NCBI RefSeq assembly: GCF_001468395.1
Contig: NZ_LNSG01000013.1
Location: 1-64,000, forward strand
From: Sphingopyxis sp. H073
Lineage (GTDB): Bacteria > Pseudomonadota > Alphaproteobacteria > Sphingomonadales > Sphingomonadaceae
Reading direction: 5' to 3'
Length of the DNA: 64,000 nt
Below are positions 19,361-27,714 of the stretch, piece by piece. How positions within the stretch are numbered: the stretch's first letter is position 1; the number at the start of each line of letters is the position of its first letter. The notes beneath the pieces were generated by a model. It made no database searches, was not told the origin of the DNA, and was given only the letters and a program-made list of their open reading frames with translations. The position numbers and the translations under genes were made by a program.

Positions 19361-19528
19361 GCCCTCCCTCCTTGATTGAAAAGGCTAGTCTCGAATGAGC
19401 GGAACCACAAGTTCGGCCAATGACGCCGGTCACAGCGGCTGCGGCGCGCCGCCCGTTATTGTCTTGGTGCCGCCGATGGCTTAGCATGATCCAGTGGCCC
19501 ACAGCCTGGATCGAAAGGGGGTGGTTTC

Positions 19529-20248
19529 ATGCGCCGCTGGATCAAGCCGATTTCCGCTCTGGTCGCCCTCATGGCCTGCGGCGGCGCGACGCCTCCCGGG
19601 ATGGACCCCGACAACCCGACGTGCCCCGCCAATCCCAACTGGTCGGACTATAAGAAGATGGTGCTGACGCCGTTTGTGCGCAGCGGAGAAAAGGTGCTGC
19701 TGGCCGAAGGCCGCGTCGACAGCGAACTTCCCGCGCGGCTCGAAAAGATTCTGACCGACAATCCATCGATCAGCGAAATATGGATCCGGTCGCCGGGCGG
19801 CGATGCCCGCGCCGGCAATGCCGCGGGCTTGCTGATCCGCAAGTTCAGCAAGGACCGTCAGATGGTCACCCGAATCCCGTCGGGATGGACGTGTTTCAGT
19901 GCCTGCAATTTCGTCTTCATGGGCGGCCGCGCGCGAACGATCGATCCCGGCGGCTATTTCATGGTCCACATGTTCACGATGACCGGCGACAAGAATGCCA
20001 TTCAGTCGAGCGTCGCATTGGGTACCGAATCGACCACCGAGTTGATCAGCGATGTCGAGCGCGAGGCAGCGCTGATGGCGACCGAGGATAATGACCTGCT
20101 GATCCGCCTGGACGTCTCGCGCGACCTGTTGTCCGACATCATGTACCGACAAAAGGCGATCGCGACCGAAAGCGACCGTTCGACGCGCCGATGCCTGACG
20201 ATTCAGGAAGCGCTGCGATACAATGTGGTGAACGTCCGGCCCGACTAG
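19529..20248 (+). CDS. ClpP-fold lipoprotein / periplasmic protease-like protein (COG3904-like)
   Basis: A 239-aa protein with a lipobox-like ALMAC (Cys17), suggesting a lipoprotein. The rest resembles the ClpP/crotonase fold of COG3904-type proteins. IRSPGGDARAGNA (residues 87-98) is the oxyanion-hole region, CFSACNFVFMGG carries a candidate nucleophile Ser124, and MVHMFT carries a candidate His147. Proteolytic activity is inferred from fold only. It is convergent with the CorC gene, and the two stop codons share one CTAG. Confidence 0.75.
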   Translation: MRRWIKPISALVALMACGGATPPGMDPDNPTCPANPNWSDYKKMVLTPFVRSGEKVLLAEGRVDSELPARLEKILTDNPSISEIWIRSPGGDARAGNAAGLLIRKFSKDRQMVTRIPSGWTCFSACNFVFMGGRARTIDPGGYFMVHMFTMTGDKNAIQSSVALGTESTTELISDVEREAALMATEDNDLLIRLDVSRDLLSDIMYRQKAIATESDRSTRRCLTIQEALRYNVVNVRPD

Positions 20249-21183
20249 TCGCCGCCGGTGTCGAGCGGCGCCTCGAGGTCGACCTCGACCGGCGGGTGAA
20301 GGCGCAGGCGGTGGACGCGTTTCTCGTCGGCCTCGATCACTTCGATCCGCCAGCCGCTCGGATGCTGCAGAACTTCGCCGACCTCGGGCACATGCCCCGC
20401 GAGCACGGCCGAAAGGCCGCCCAGCGTGTCGACATCTTCCTCGACCTCGGCAAGCCGCGGATCGATCGCCTCGCCGATATCGTCGAGTTCGGCGCGCGCG
20501 TCGGCGTCCCAGCTGCCGTCGTCGTTGCGCACGAAGAGCGCGGTCGGCTCGTCGTCATGCTCGTCCTCGACCTCGCCGACGATCTCCTCGACCAGATCCT
20601 CGAAGGTGACGAGGCCCTCGGTCCCCGAATATTCGTCGATCACGATCGCCAGATGCGTCCGCTTCGCGCGCATTTCGGCCAGCAGGTCGAGCACGTCCAT
20701 CGACTGCGGCACATAAAGCGGCTGGCGAATGAGGTCGATCAGCGGCGGCGGCGTCTTGCCCGCGGCGAGCACGGCGAACACATCCTTGACGTGGATCATC
20801 CCGACGACCTCGTCGAGCGTCTCGCGATAGACCGGCAGGCGGCTGTGCCCCGCATCGGCGAAGACCGCGACGATCTCGGCGAAAGTAGCGCTTTCAGGGA
20901 TGGCGATGATCTCGCCGCGCGGGACCGCGACATCGTCGACGGTCTGCTCGCCGAAGTGGAGCAGGTTGCGCACCATCTTGCGCTCGATGAGCGACAGGTC
21001 GCCGACGACGCTGCTGCCGCGCCGCTCGTCGCCCTCTTCCTCGGCTTCGTCGATGACCTCTTCGATCTGCTCGCGCAGCGACGGTTCCTTGTCGCCGCCG
21101 AACAACAATGTCTTCAATCCGGCCAGCAGGCCGGATCTACTGTCCTCTTCCGATCGGTTCGAAGATCCCTGATCGTCGGGCAT
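20245..21183 (-). CDS. corC: CorC-like CBS-domain protein (hemolysin family)
   Basis: A 312-aa soluble protein with two CBS domains (about residues 75-200). PRGEIIAI, HSRLPVYRETLDEVVGMIHVKD and IVIDEYSGTEGLVTFEDLVEEIVGEVEDE are classic CorC blocks. A C-terminal CorC_HlyC domain follows (about 225-300). The N-terminus is acidic and lacks the DUF21 membrane domain, as in CorC. It is linked to magnesium/cobalt efflux in enterobacteria; the exact role here is unproven. It follows ybeY at 18 nt, the conserved ybeY-corC pairing. Confidence 0.92.
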   Translation of the reverse strand: MPDDQGSSNRSEEDSRSGLLAGLKTLLFGGDKEPSLREQIEEVIDEAEEEGDERRGSSVVGDLSLIERKMVRNLLHFGEQTVDDVAVPRGEIIAIPESATFAEIVAVFADAGHSRLPVYRETLDEVVGMIHVKDVFAVLAAGKTPPPLIDLIRQPLYVPQSMDVLDLLAEMRAKRTHLAIVIDEYSGTEGLVTFEDLVEEIVGEVEDEHDDEPTALFVRNDDGSWDADARAELDDIGEAIDPRLAEVEEDVDTLGGLSAVLAGHVPEVGEVLQHPSGWRIEVIEADEKRVHRLRLHPPVEVDLEAPLDTGGD

Positions 21184-21201
21184 GTGCGTCGCTTTTCCCT
21201 G

Positions 21202-21708
21202 TTAGTCCTGATCGGCATATGGATTGGCGATGCCCAGCGATGCAAGCGCTTTCACCTCCAGCGCCTCCATCGCGGCGGCGGCGGCGGCGTCCATATGGTC
21301 ATAGCCGACGAGGTGGAGCGTGCCGTGGACGATCAGGTGCGTCGCATGATCCGCCAGCGCAATCCCCTTCTCCGCCGCCTCGCGCGCGCAGGTTTCGCGC
21401 GCGAGCACGATATCACCGAGCAATATTTCGCCATCGTCACTATTGGCGAGCGTTTCGAGCAGGTCGGCCTGCACCTGCGGAAAGGAGAGGACGTTGGTCG
21501 GTCTGTCCTTGCCGCGAAAGTCGCGGTTGAGCGCCTGGACCTCGGCGTCGTCGGTCAGCCGGATCGCGATCTCGACCATCGGCGCCGCGTCGGCAAGCGC
21601 CGCATAGGGTGTCAGCGCGAGCGCGGCCTTCGCCGCCTCCCCGCCGCGCGCTTCCCAATCGAGCGCGTCGGGCCAGGGGCGGGCCTCATGGGTTTCGACG
21701 ATCAGCAT
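21202..21708 (-). CDS. ybeY: Endoribonuclease YbeY
   Basis: A 168-aa single-strand-specific metalloendoribonuclease for 16S rRNA 3' maturation and ribosome quality control. The zinc site HGTLHLVGYDH matches the family signature H-G-x-L-H-L-x-G-Y-D-H. LNRDFRGKDRPTNVLSFP is the second conserved block. Length is normal. It lies directly upstream of corC, as in most proteobacteria; phoH is not in the window. Confidence 0.97.
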   Translation of the reverse strand: MLIVETHEARPWPDALDWEARGGEAAKAALALTPYAALADAAPMVEIAIRLTDDAEVQALNRDFRGKDRPTNVLSFPQVQADLLETLANSDDGEILLGDIVLARETCAREAAEKGIALADHATHLIVHGTLHLVGYDHMDAAAAAAMEALEVKALASLGIANPYADQD

Positions 21709-21759
21709 CGCGCCAGCCTATAGCGCCGGTTTCGCCGATGGCAGCAAAATTCCGCGCCG

Positions 21760-23805
21760 CTACGGCGGCGTTTGCGCCGGCGCGGGCGGCGGCGCCGGTG
21801 GCCGGTCGCCGATCGGCAGCTTCAGATCGACCTTCGTTCCGCCGATTTCGGTGCTGATCACCGCATTGCCATCCTTCACCCCGACGCTCGTCTTGTCGTC
21901 GATCGGGATCGCGGGGATCTCGGGAATGTCGAGCGGCTGAACCGGCGTGCCGGGATCCTCGGCGCGCGCGGGCGGCGCCTTGCGCGGCACGGCCTGCCCG
22001 TTCGCCTGCACCATGAAGTCGCGCCAGATGCGCGCGGGCAGCCCGCCGCCATAAATGCCCTGCAGCGGCGAATTGTCGTCGTTGCCGATCCACACCCCGA
22101 CGACGAGGCCATTCGCATAACCGACGAACAGCGCGTCGCGGCTGTCCTGGCTGGTGCCGGTCTTGCCGAAATTGGCCTGCGGCAGCCGCGCCGCGCGGCC
22201 GGTGCCGCGATTGACCGCGGCGCGCAGCATCTGTTCGATATCGTCGTGGACGCCCGAGGGGAAATGCCTGGGGCCGGTGAACCAGCGCTCGAACCAGCCC
22301 GCTTCCTCCTCCTTGAACGCGTGCGGCACGACCGGATAGCTGTTGGCCGCGACCGCGGCATAGGCGGCCGTGAGTTCGAGCAGGGTCATGCTCGACGTGC
22401 CGAGCGCAAGGCTCGGGTCACCACGCGCCAGCGGCGAGGTGACGCCAAGATCGCGCGCCACGCGAATGACCTTGTCGTCGCCGACCTCGCGCAGCAGGCG
22501 TACCGCCGCGACATTGCTCGATGTCGCGAACGCGTCCTCCAGCGTGATCGTGTCCGAATAGGCGCCGCCGGCATTCTTCGGCTGGTACGACCCCGTCGTG
22601 ATCGCGCGATTGTCGATCAGGTCGTCGGGCCGCTTTCCATCCTTCAGCGCGGCGAGATAGACGAACAGCTTGAACGTCGAGCCCGGCTGGCGCCGCGCCT
22701 GCGTCACGCGGTTGAAGGGCGAGGCGGCATAGTCGCGCCCGCCGACCATCGCGACGACCTCGCCGTTCGGCCGCATCGCGACGAGCGCGACCTGCGCCTT
22801 GCCCGGCGCCGCGCGGCTGGTGACGCGCCGCGCGATCCCCTGCAGCCGCGCGTCGAGCGTCGTGCGGATCGTCTGGCGCGAATAGCCGACGTCAGAGAGC
22901 CTGCGCGCCTCGGGCAGCGCCCAGTCGGCGAAATAGGTGCCCGTCGGCAGATCGTTGCGCGCGCGAACGTCGATGCGCGGCGTCCGCATCGCTTTCGCCT
23001 CTGCCGCGGTGATCGTGCCGGTGTCGACCATCGCATCGACGACGAGCTTCATGCGCTTTGCGGCAAGGTCGGGGTTCTTTGTCGGCGCCAGCCGTGACGG
23101 CGCCTGCACCAGTCCAGCAAGCATCGCCGCCTGCGCCGGGGTCAGCTTCTCGGGCTGGCGATAGAAATAATGGAGCGACGCCGCGCGCAGTCCATAGGTA
23201 TTGTCGCCGAAATAGGCGTTCGAGAGATAGCGTTCGAGGATCTCGTCCTTCGTCAGCCACGCCTCGAGCCAGAAGGCGATCAGCGCCTCGCGTGCCTTGC
23301 GCCCAAGCGTGCGTTTGGGGGTCAGGAAGGTGAATTTCGCGAGTTGCTGCGTGATCGTGCTGCCGCCCTGCGTGCGCCCGCCGGTGACATTGCTCCACAC
23401 CGCGCGCCCGACGCTACGCGGATCGACGCCCCAATGACTGTAGAAACGCCGATCCTCGATCGCGAGGAAAGCGCCGGTGACATGCTTGGGGAGCGCGCTG
23501 ACCTTGACCGGCTTGTCGACGATCGCCCCGGCACGCGCGATCGGCGTGCCGTCGGCGGCGAGCAACGTCACCTCGGGCGGCGCGATCGGTTCGAGCGATT
23601 TCGACAGCGGCGCGGTGAGCGCGAGCCAGCCGACGAGGAGAATGAAAGTCACCGCGAAGATCGCGAAGCCGCGCGAAATGCGCCTCGCCCATTTGCGCCG
23701 CCGCGTTTCGGGTACGGCCGGAGGCGGCACGCCCTCGACCGCGCCGATGGCGATTTCGGGTGGGACTGACGGCGGCGGCGGCGATTTCTTCAGAAAGGGG
23801 AACAT
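21760..23805 (-). CDS. Class A penicillin-binding protein (bifunctional transglycosylase/transpeptidase)
   Basis: A 681-aa PBP1-type enzyme that polymerises and crosslinks peptidoglycan. A cytoplasmic Pro-rich tail precedes one membrane helix (about residues 46-65). The GT51 domain has EDRRFYSHWGVD (catalytic E117) and RTQGGSTITQQLAK (144-157). The transpeptidase domain has the S-T-F-K nucleophile at 376-379, an SSN-like motif in TSSNVAA, and K548-T-G. The C-terminal segment is Pro/Ala-rich. It sits 11 nt downstream of a GIN-domain gene. Confidence 0.94.
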   Translation of the reverse strand: MFPFLKKSPPPPSVPPEIAIGAVEGVPPPAVPETRRRKWARRISRGFAIFAVTFILLVGWLALTAPLSKSLEPIAPPEVTLLAADGTPIARAGAIVDKPVKVSALPKHVTGAFLAIEDRRFYSHWGVDPRSVGRAVWSNVTGGRTQGGSTITQQLAKFTFLTPKRTLGRKAREALIAFWLEAWLTKDEILERYLSNAYFGDNTYGLRAASLHYFYRQPEKLTPAQAAMLAGLVQAPSRLAPTKNPDLAAKRMKLVVDAMVDTGTITAAEAKAMRTPRIDVRARNDLPTGTYFADWALPEARRLSDVGYSRQTIRTTLDARLQGIARRVTSRAAPGKAQVALVAMRPNGEVVAMVGGRDYAASPFNRVTQARRQPGSTFKLFVYLAALKDGKRPDDLIDNRAITTGSYQPKNAGGAYSDTITLEDAFATSSNVAAVRLLREVGDDKVIRVARDLGVTSPLARGDPSLALGTSSMTLLELTAAYAAVAANSYPVVPHAFKEEEAGWFERWFTGPRHFPSGVHDDIEQMLRAAVNRGTGRAARLPQANFGKTGTSQDSRDALFVGYANGLVVGVWIGNDDNSPLQGIYGGGLPARIWRDFMVQANGQAVPRKAPPARAEDPGTPVQPLDIPEIPAIPIDDKTSVGVKDGNAVISTEIGGTKVDLKLPIGDRPPAPPPAPAQTPP

Positions 23806-23816
23806 GGTCGCGAGGT

Positions 23817-24527
23817 TTATTTCGCCGCGCCGCAGGTCACCGATCCGCTGCCGATATTGCGGACGGTGCAGGTGGGCCGGCCGAGGACGACCGTCTTGCC
23901 GATCCCGCGCGACGTGATCGTGGCGCTCTTGACCGCGCGCAGCACATGATCGCCCGCGCCCTCACCGTCGGCGATCAGCTCGTCGATCGCGAGCGCCCCG
24001 GCGTCGATCCCGCCCGCGCCCGACAGGCTGAGCTGGCCCTGCTTCGCCTTGCCCGCCAGCGTCATCGACCCGTTGCCGACCATCACGACGAGCAGCCGGT
24101 CGGTCGCGATATCACCGACGGTCAGCCTTCCCGGACCCTGAAGCCCGACCGAAACGCGCGTCCCCTTCAGCCGGTCTATCTGGAGCGAACCCGCGCCCGC
24201 GAGGCTCGCCGAGGCAAGGTTCGCCGCATTGACGCGGATCACGACCCCGCCGACCGGACTTTTGCGACTCTCGTCGCCCGCGAATTTCTTCTCGCCGATC
24301 ACCAGCCGCCCGTCGCGCGTTTCGAGCGTCAGCCGGTCGAGCGCATCGGCGGGGCCCGTCGCGATCGCGCTGACCGGCGCGCGCGTCGCCACCTCGACCG
24401 TGAAATCGCCATTGACCTCGATCGTCTCGAAACTGGTGAGGCCATAGCGCTTCTCGGCCGCGGAGGCGGGGCCGGTGGACAGGATGGCAATGGCCGCGAT
24501 CGCGGCCCAGCGCAGGGTCAGGGTCAT
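23817..24527 (-). CDS. Exported GIN-domain (DUF2807) protein
   Basis: A 236-aa protein with a signal peptide (MTLTLRWAAIAAIAIL to an ASA/AEK site near residue 24). One DUF2807 (putative auto-transporter adhesin head, GIN) domain fills the rest, with repeats of short Gly/Ser-rich beta-helix turns (SLAGAGSL, SGAGGID). Asp/Gly-rich turns suggest a right-handed beta-helix in the periplasm. Function unknown. The neighbouring gene upstream is a lipoprotein relative with the same domain. Confidence 0.85.
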   Translation of the reverse strand: MTLTLRWAAIAAIAILSTGPASAAEKRYGLTSFETIEVNGDFTVEVATRAPVSAIATGPADALDRLTLETRDGRLVIGEKKFAGDESRKSPVGGVVIRVNAANLASASLAGAGSLQIDRLKGTRVSVGLQGPGRLTVGDIATDRLLVVMVGNGSMTLAGKAKQGQLSLSGAGGIDAGALAIDELIADGEGAGDHVLRAVKSATITSRGIGKTVVLGRPTCTVRNIGSGSVTCGAAK

Positions 24528-24569
24528 GGGCAGGCTTTAACCGTTCCGCAGCATCGGTGCCAGCGCGCT

Positions 24570-25322
24570 TTACTTGCAGGTCGCAGTGCCCGACCCCATC
24601 GCGCGCGTCGTGCAATTGGCGCCGCCGCTGATATTGGCGTCGCCCGATCCCAATATGTTGATGTCGGCCTTGCCCGTCGCCTGCGCGTCGATATCGCCCG
24701 ATCCGGCGATCGACGCGTTGATCGTCTGCGCGGCGAGCTTTTCGGCGTCGATGTTGCCCGATCCGGTGATGCTATAGTCACCGCTGGCGACCGTGCCGCC
24801 GCCGATTTCGATATCGCCAGATCCCGAAATGCTGAGCTTCGCGCTCCGGCCGGTGAGCTTGGCCGCCTTGAGGTCGCCCGATCCGGTGACGATCGCCTCG
24901 ACCGCATCGCCGTCGAGCGTGTCGGCATCGATCGATCCCGATCCGGTCAGCCGCGCCGCAACCAGCTTCGGCATCGTCACCTCGATCCGCACGCCGTCAT
25001 CGTCGCGATGCGAGAAGCTGAAACCCGATTTCTTGCGGCCGACCGACAGCGTGTCGCCGTCCAGCTCGATCTCCAGATCGTCGAGGATCGCCTTCGGGCC
25101 CTTCGCCGTGATCGCGAAGGCCTCCCCCTGGCGGATGGTGACATCGTCGGGGCCCGCAACCTTGACCGCGGTGAAGCCCTTGAGGTCATAGCTCTGCGTC
25201 GTCGCGGGGCCGGCATCGACCGTGCGCTTGCCGCCGTCCTGCTCGCCCTTCCCTTCGTGGCTGCACGCCGTGGTCGCCATGGCAAGAGCCAGCGGCAGCA
25301 CCGCCATCATCCGGTTTCGCAT
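24570..25322 (-). CDS. GIN-domain (DUF2807) lipoprotein
   Basis: A 250-aa protein. The start at 25322 gives MRNRMMAVLPLALAMATTAC, a signal peptide ending in a probable lipidated Cys. The mature part is a DUF2807 domain dominated by repeated SGSGDI/TGSGNI turns, roughly every 17-20 residues from about residue 120 to the C-terminus, consistent with a beta-helix. It lies immediately upstream of the second GIN gene, so the pair probably arose by duplication. Function unknown. Confidence 0.85.
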   Translation of the reverse strand: MRNRMMAVLPLALAMATTACSHEGKGEQDGGKRTVDAGPATTQSYDLKGFTAVKVAGPDDVTIRQGEAFAITAKGPKAILDDLEIELDGDTLSVGRKKSGFSFSHRDDDGVRIEVTMPKLVAARLTGSGSIDADTLDGDAVEAIVTGSGDLKAAKLTGRSAKLSISGSGDIEIGGGTVASGDYSITGSGNIDAEKLAAQTINASIAGSGDIDAQATGKADINILGSGDANISGGANCTTRAMGSGTATCK

Positions 25323-25383
25323 CGCCAATCTCCTTCGTGTATTACTTACATAACACGGAAGGATATTTGCTGTCCAGTTCGTC

Positions 25384-26034
25384 CTACCAGCGCAGCAGCG
25401 GCGCGAGCAGCACGCGGCCGGCAACGCCCCACAGCGGGATGGCGAGCCCGTGCCACATCGCGATGTGGATCATGTCGTTCGACGAGCAGTGGAGCCCGAC
25501 GGCGGTCGCCCCCGCCGATCCGGCGGCGATCCCGATCACCCAGCCCGCACGCGCGGGCGAGGTCGGCGCGCCGCCTTTCAGCCACGCGAACAGCGCAGCG
25601 CCGACGCCGATCCCGGCGATCAGCCCGTCGACCGTGCAGCGCATGCCATGTTCGGGGCGCATCGCCTCCATCGCGCTGTGGCTGTCGCCAAAGCCGATGA
25701 AGATCGCACTCAGAGGCAGCGCAAGCGCCGCGAGCCCTGCCCAGCGCCAGCCGCTATAGTCGCGCCCGACCGAGGGAAGCCCCATGCGCAGCGCGCTCCA
25801 CGCTGCCGCCATGCCGAGCGCGGCGATCAGCCAGAAGGCGAGCATCGGCAGCGGTGCCATCGCAAGCCCGGCCGACAGGTCGTGCCGCATCCCGAACAGC
25901 CAGAGCAGCGCAGCGCCTCCCGCGATCCAGCCCGCCGCGACCCAAAGCCCGCCGCGCAGCAGACGCTGCGGGCGGACGGGCTTCAGATCGGTGGCGAGAC
26001 CGTCGATCAGCGCGTCGATCGATGCGTCCTTCAT
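25384..26034 (-). CDS. nrsF: NrsF-like anti-sigma factor (DUF1109), last gene of the bufferin operon
   Basis: A 216-aa protein with about six membrane helices of the NrsF/DUF1109 family, which holds sigma factor SigF at the membrane. It has two cysteines, C133 (HGMRCTVDG) and C183 (GLHCSSND), 50 residues apart. In Caulobacter NrsF two similarly spaced cysteines are needed for derepression of SigF by metals such as chromate and cadmium. The ATG at 26034 starts 1 nt after the sigF stop; a longer TTG start at 26049 would overlap sigF. It is the last gene of the SigF operon. Confidence 0.92.
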   Translation of the reverse strand: MKDASIDALIDGLATDLKPVRPQRLLRGGLWVAAGWIAGGAALLWLFGMRHDLSAGLAMAPLPMLAFWLIAALGMAAAWSALRMGLPSVGRDYSGWRWAGLAALALPLSAIFIGFGDSHSAMEAMRPEHGMRCTVDGLIAGIGVGAALFAWLKGGAPTSPARAGWVIGIAAGSAGATAVGLHCSSNDMIHIAMWHGLAIPLWGVAGRVLLAPLLRW

Positions 26035-26035
26035 T

Positions 26036-26557
26036 TCATTCACTTTCAATCAATTGCGCGAGCTTCTTCAACCCGCGATGGATATTCACCTTCACCAGGC
26101 TTTCGCTCTGGCCGCATATTTTCGAGGCCTCGGCGATCGAAGCGCCCTCTATCTTTACCAACGTGATCGCCTGCGCCTGTCCCGGCGTCAGGTAACCGAG
26201 CATCCGGTCGATGCTGATCCGCGCGTGGACGGCATCGTCCTCGGCGCCGACGGCGGCGTCATTGTCGCCAAGCTCGGCCTCGTCGCGCTGGCGGCGCAGC
26301 ATGTCGATCCAGCGATAGCGCGCGATCGCCGCGAGCCAGGGCAGGAACGGCCGCCCCGAATCCCACGTCGCGAGCTTGCGGTGCATCGACACCAATGTCT
26401 CCTGCACCAGATCGTCGATCAGATGCGGCGCGATCCGGCGCGCGAAATAGCGCGCGAGCCATTTCCGGCAATCGCCGAGCAGTGCGCGATAGGCCGCACG
26501 ATCCCCCCGCTGCGATGCGGCCATCAGGCGCGCGAGCGAGGGTTCGTCGATGCTCAT
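26036..26557 (-). CDS. sigF: ECF sigma factor SigF
   Basis: A 173-aa ECF sigma factor. The sigma-2 region includes LIDDLVQETLVSMHRKLATWD and PWLAAIARYRWIDMLRRQ. Sigma-4 includes LTPGQAQAITLVKIEGAS and a helix-turn-helix IAEASKICGQSESLVKVNIHRGLKKL. It is followed 1 nt later by its predicted anti-sigma factor NrsF and preceded, with a 4-nt overlap, by the DoxX gene. A GTAACC-N16-CGAA element at the head of the operon fits the motif reported for Caulobacter SigF, so autoregulation is likely. Confidence 0.93.
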   Translation of the reverse strand: MSIDEPSLARLMAASQRGDRAAYRALLGDCRKWLARYFARRIAPHLIDDLVQETLVSMHRKLATWDSGRPFLPWLAAIARYRWIDMLRRQRDEAELGDNDAAVGAEDDAVHARISIDRMLGYLTPGQAQAITLVKIEGASIAEASKICGQSESLVKVNIHRGLKKLAQLIESE

Positions 26558-27012
26558 TGCGGCCGCAGCCTAGCAAGCAGCGCGTCGAGCGAAAACAGCC
26601 CGCCGCCGCGTACGATCAGGATCGCCGCCATCGCGACCCACAGCGAATGCACCGGCCACCAGGCGTCGGGGAAGACAAATATCTGGATGACCATCGTCAT
26701 CACCAGCAGCGCGCCGGCCGAAAAGCGCGTCGCAAGCCCGAGTAGCAGCAGGATCGGAAAGAAATGCTCGGCATAGGTGGTCAGCGGCACCGCGATCGCC
26801 GGGTCGAGTGGCAGCCCCGAGAATTCCGAGGCGAACAGGTCATATTGCGACGGGTCGATCTGCAGAAAACTTCCCTCGATCACCTTGGTCTGGCCGGAAC
26901 GCCAGAACACCCCTGCGAGCGCCAGGCGGAGCAGGAACAATGCGATCGATTCGGGAATTCGCGAAGCGGCGATCGCCACGCCGCGGTCGTAAAAGGCGAC
27001 AATGCGATTCAT
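26554..27012 (-). CDS. bufD: DoxX family membrane protein (BufD-like)
   Basis: A 152-aa DoxX/SURF4-fold protein with four predicted helices: IALFLLRLALAGVFWRSGQTK, an FFPILLLLGLATRF core and two further helices. In bufferin operons a DoxX protein is a frequent last component and may assist redox or membrane steps; its exact task is not established. The start overlaps nothing upstream (3-nt gap after bufC), and the stop overlaps sigF's ATG by ATGA. Confidence 0.85.
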   Translation of the reverse strand: MNRIVAFYDRGVAIAASRIPESIALFLLRLALAGVFWRSGQTKVIEGSFLQIDPSQYDLFASEFSGLPLDPAIAVPLTTYAEHFFPILLLLGLATRFSAGALLVMTMVIQIFVFPDAWWPVHSLWVAMAAILIVRGGGLFSLDALLARLRPQ

Positions 27013-27015
27013 CTC

Positions 27016-27714
27016 TCAAACCTTTTCAAATGCCCCTGCGTCGATCAGCGCCGCGATTGCGGCACCACCGTCGGGATGCATTTCGGCGAGCGAAGCGATG
27101 AGGTTACCAAGGGTCGAAATTTCTTTCGCGCGGTCGAGCGCGATATCGTCGGCAGGATGCAGCGCGAACAGCCGCACCTCGGCGTCGGGCCGCGTGACCA
27201 GCAGAGCTGCGGTGCCGGGCGCGAAAGCGGGGTCGATCAGCGGCGCGGCATCGCTCGCCAGCTTCACGATCCGCGTGGCGGGGTGCAGGCGGACGGTCAG
27301 GCCGAGCAGCGCGGCTTCGTCATATCCCGCGAGATCGGCGAGGCGAAGCGGCAGCGCGTCGGCGGCGTTGTAGCTTTCGAGCCACGCCCATTCGACCCGC
27401 GCGAGGTCGGCGGCGAGCGGGTCGCCCAGCCAGCCCGCGAAATCGCGGCCGATATCTGGTAACGCGAGGCGTTCGGCGCCGCCGCCCTCGACGAAGGCAC
27501 GCGACAGGCGATTGAATTCGGCCTCACCGAGATAGTCGCGCGTGCGCGGAAACGTCTCTTCGAGCGCGACGAGCCGCGCGTGCGAGACGGTGTTGGCGTG
27601 GACGCGCAGCCCGCGCAGCACGGCATTGTCATCGCCAGCGAACAATCCGGCGGGCAGATGGTCGGGTCCGTGAAGCAGCGTCGCCGCGATCGCCGCCTGC
27701 TCGCGCTCAAGCAT
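27016..27714 (-). CDS. bufC: BufC/HvfC-type partner protein of the MNIO enzyme (DUF2063)
   Basis: A 232-aa protein. The N-terminal half is the DUF2063 domain, with VLRGLRVHANTVSHARLVALEETFPRTR as a hallmark, and a less conserved C-terminal half follows. In bufferin and related RiPP systems this domain binds the precursor and presents it to the DUF692 oxidase. The gene overlaps bufB by 8 nt. Older databases call the family 'putative DNA-binding', but the bufB neighbour makes the partner-protein role far more likely. Confidence 0.92.
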   Translation of the reverse strand: MLEREQAAIAATLLHGPDHLPAGLFAGDDNAVLRGLRVHANTVSHARLVALEETFPRTRDYLGEAEFNRLSRAFVEGGGAERLALPDIGRDFAGWLGDPLAADLARVEWAWLESYNAADALPLRLADLAGYDEAALLGLTVRLHPATRIVKLASDAAPLIDPAFAPGTAALLVTRPDAEVRLFALHPADDIALDRAKEISTLGNLIASLAEMHPDGGAAIAALIDAGAFEKV

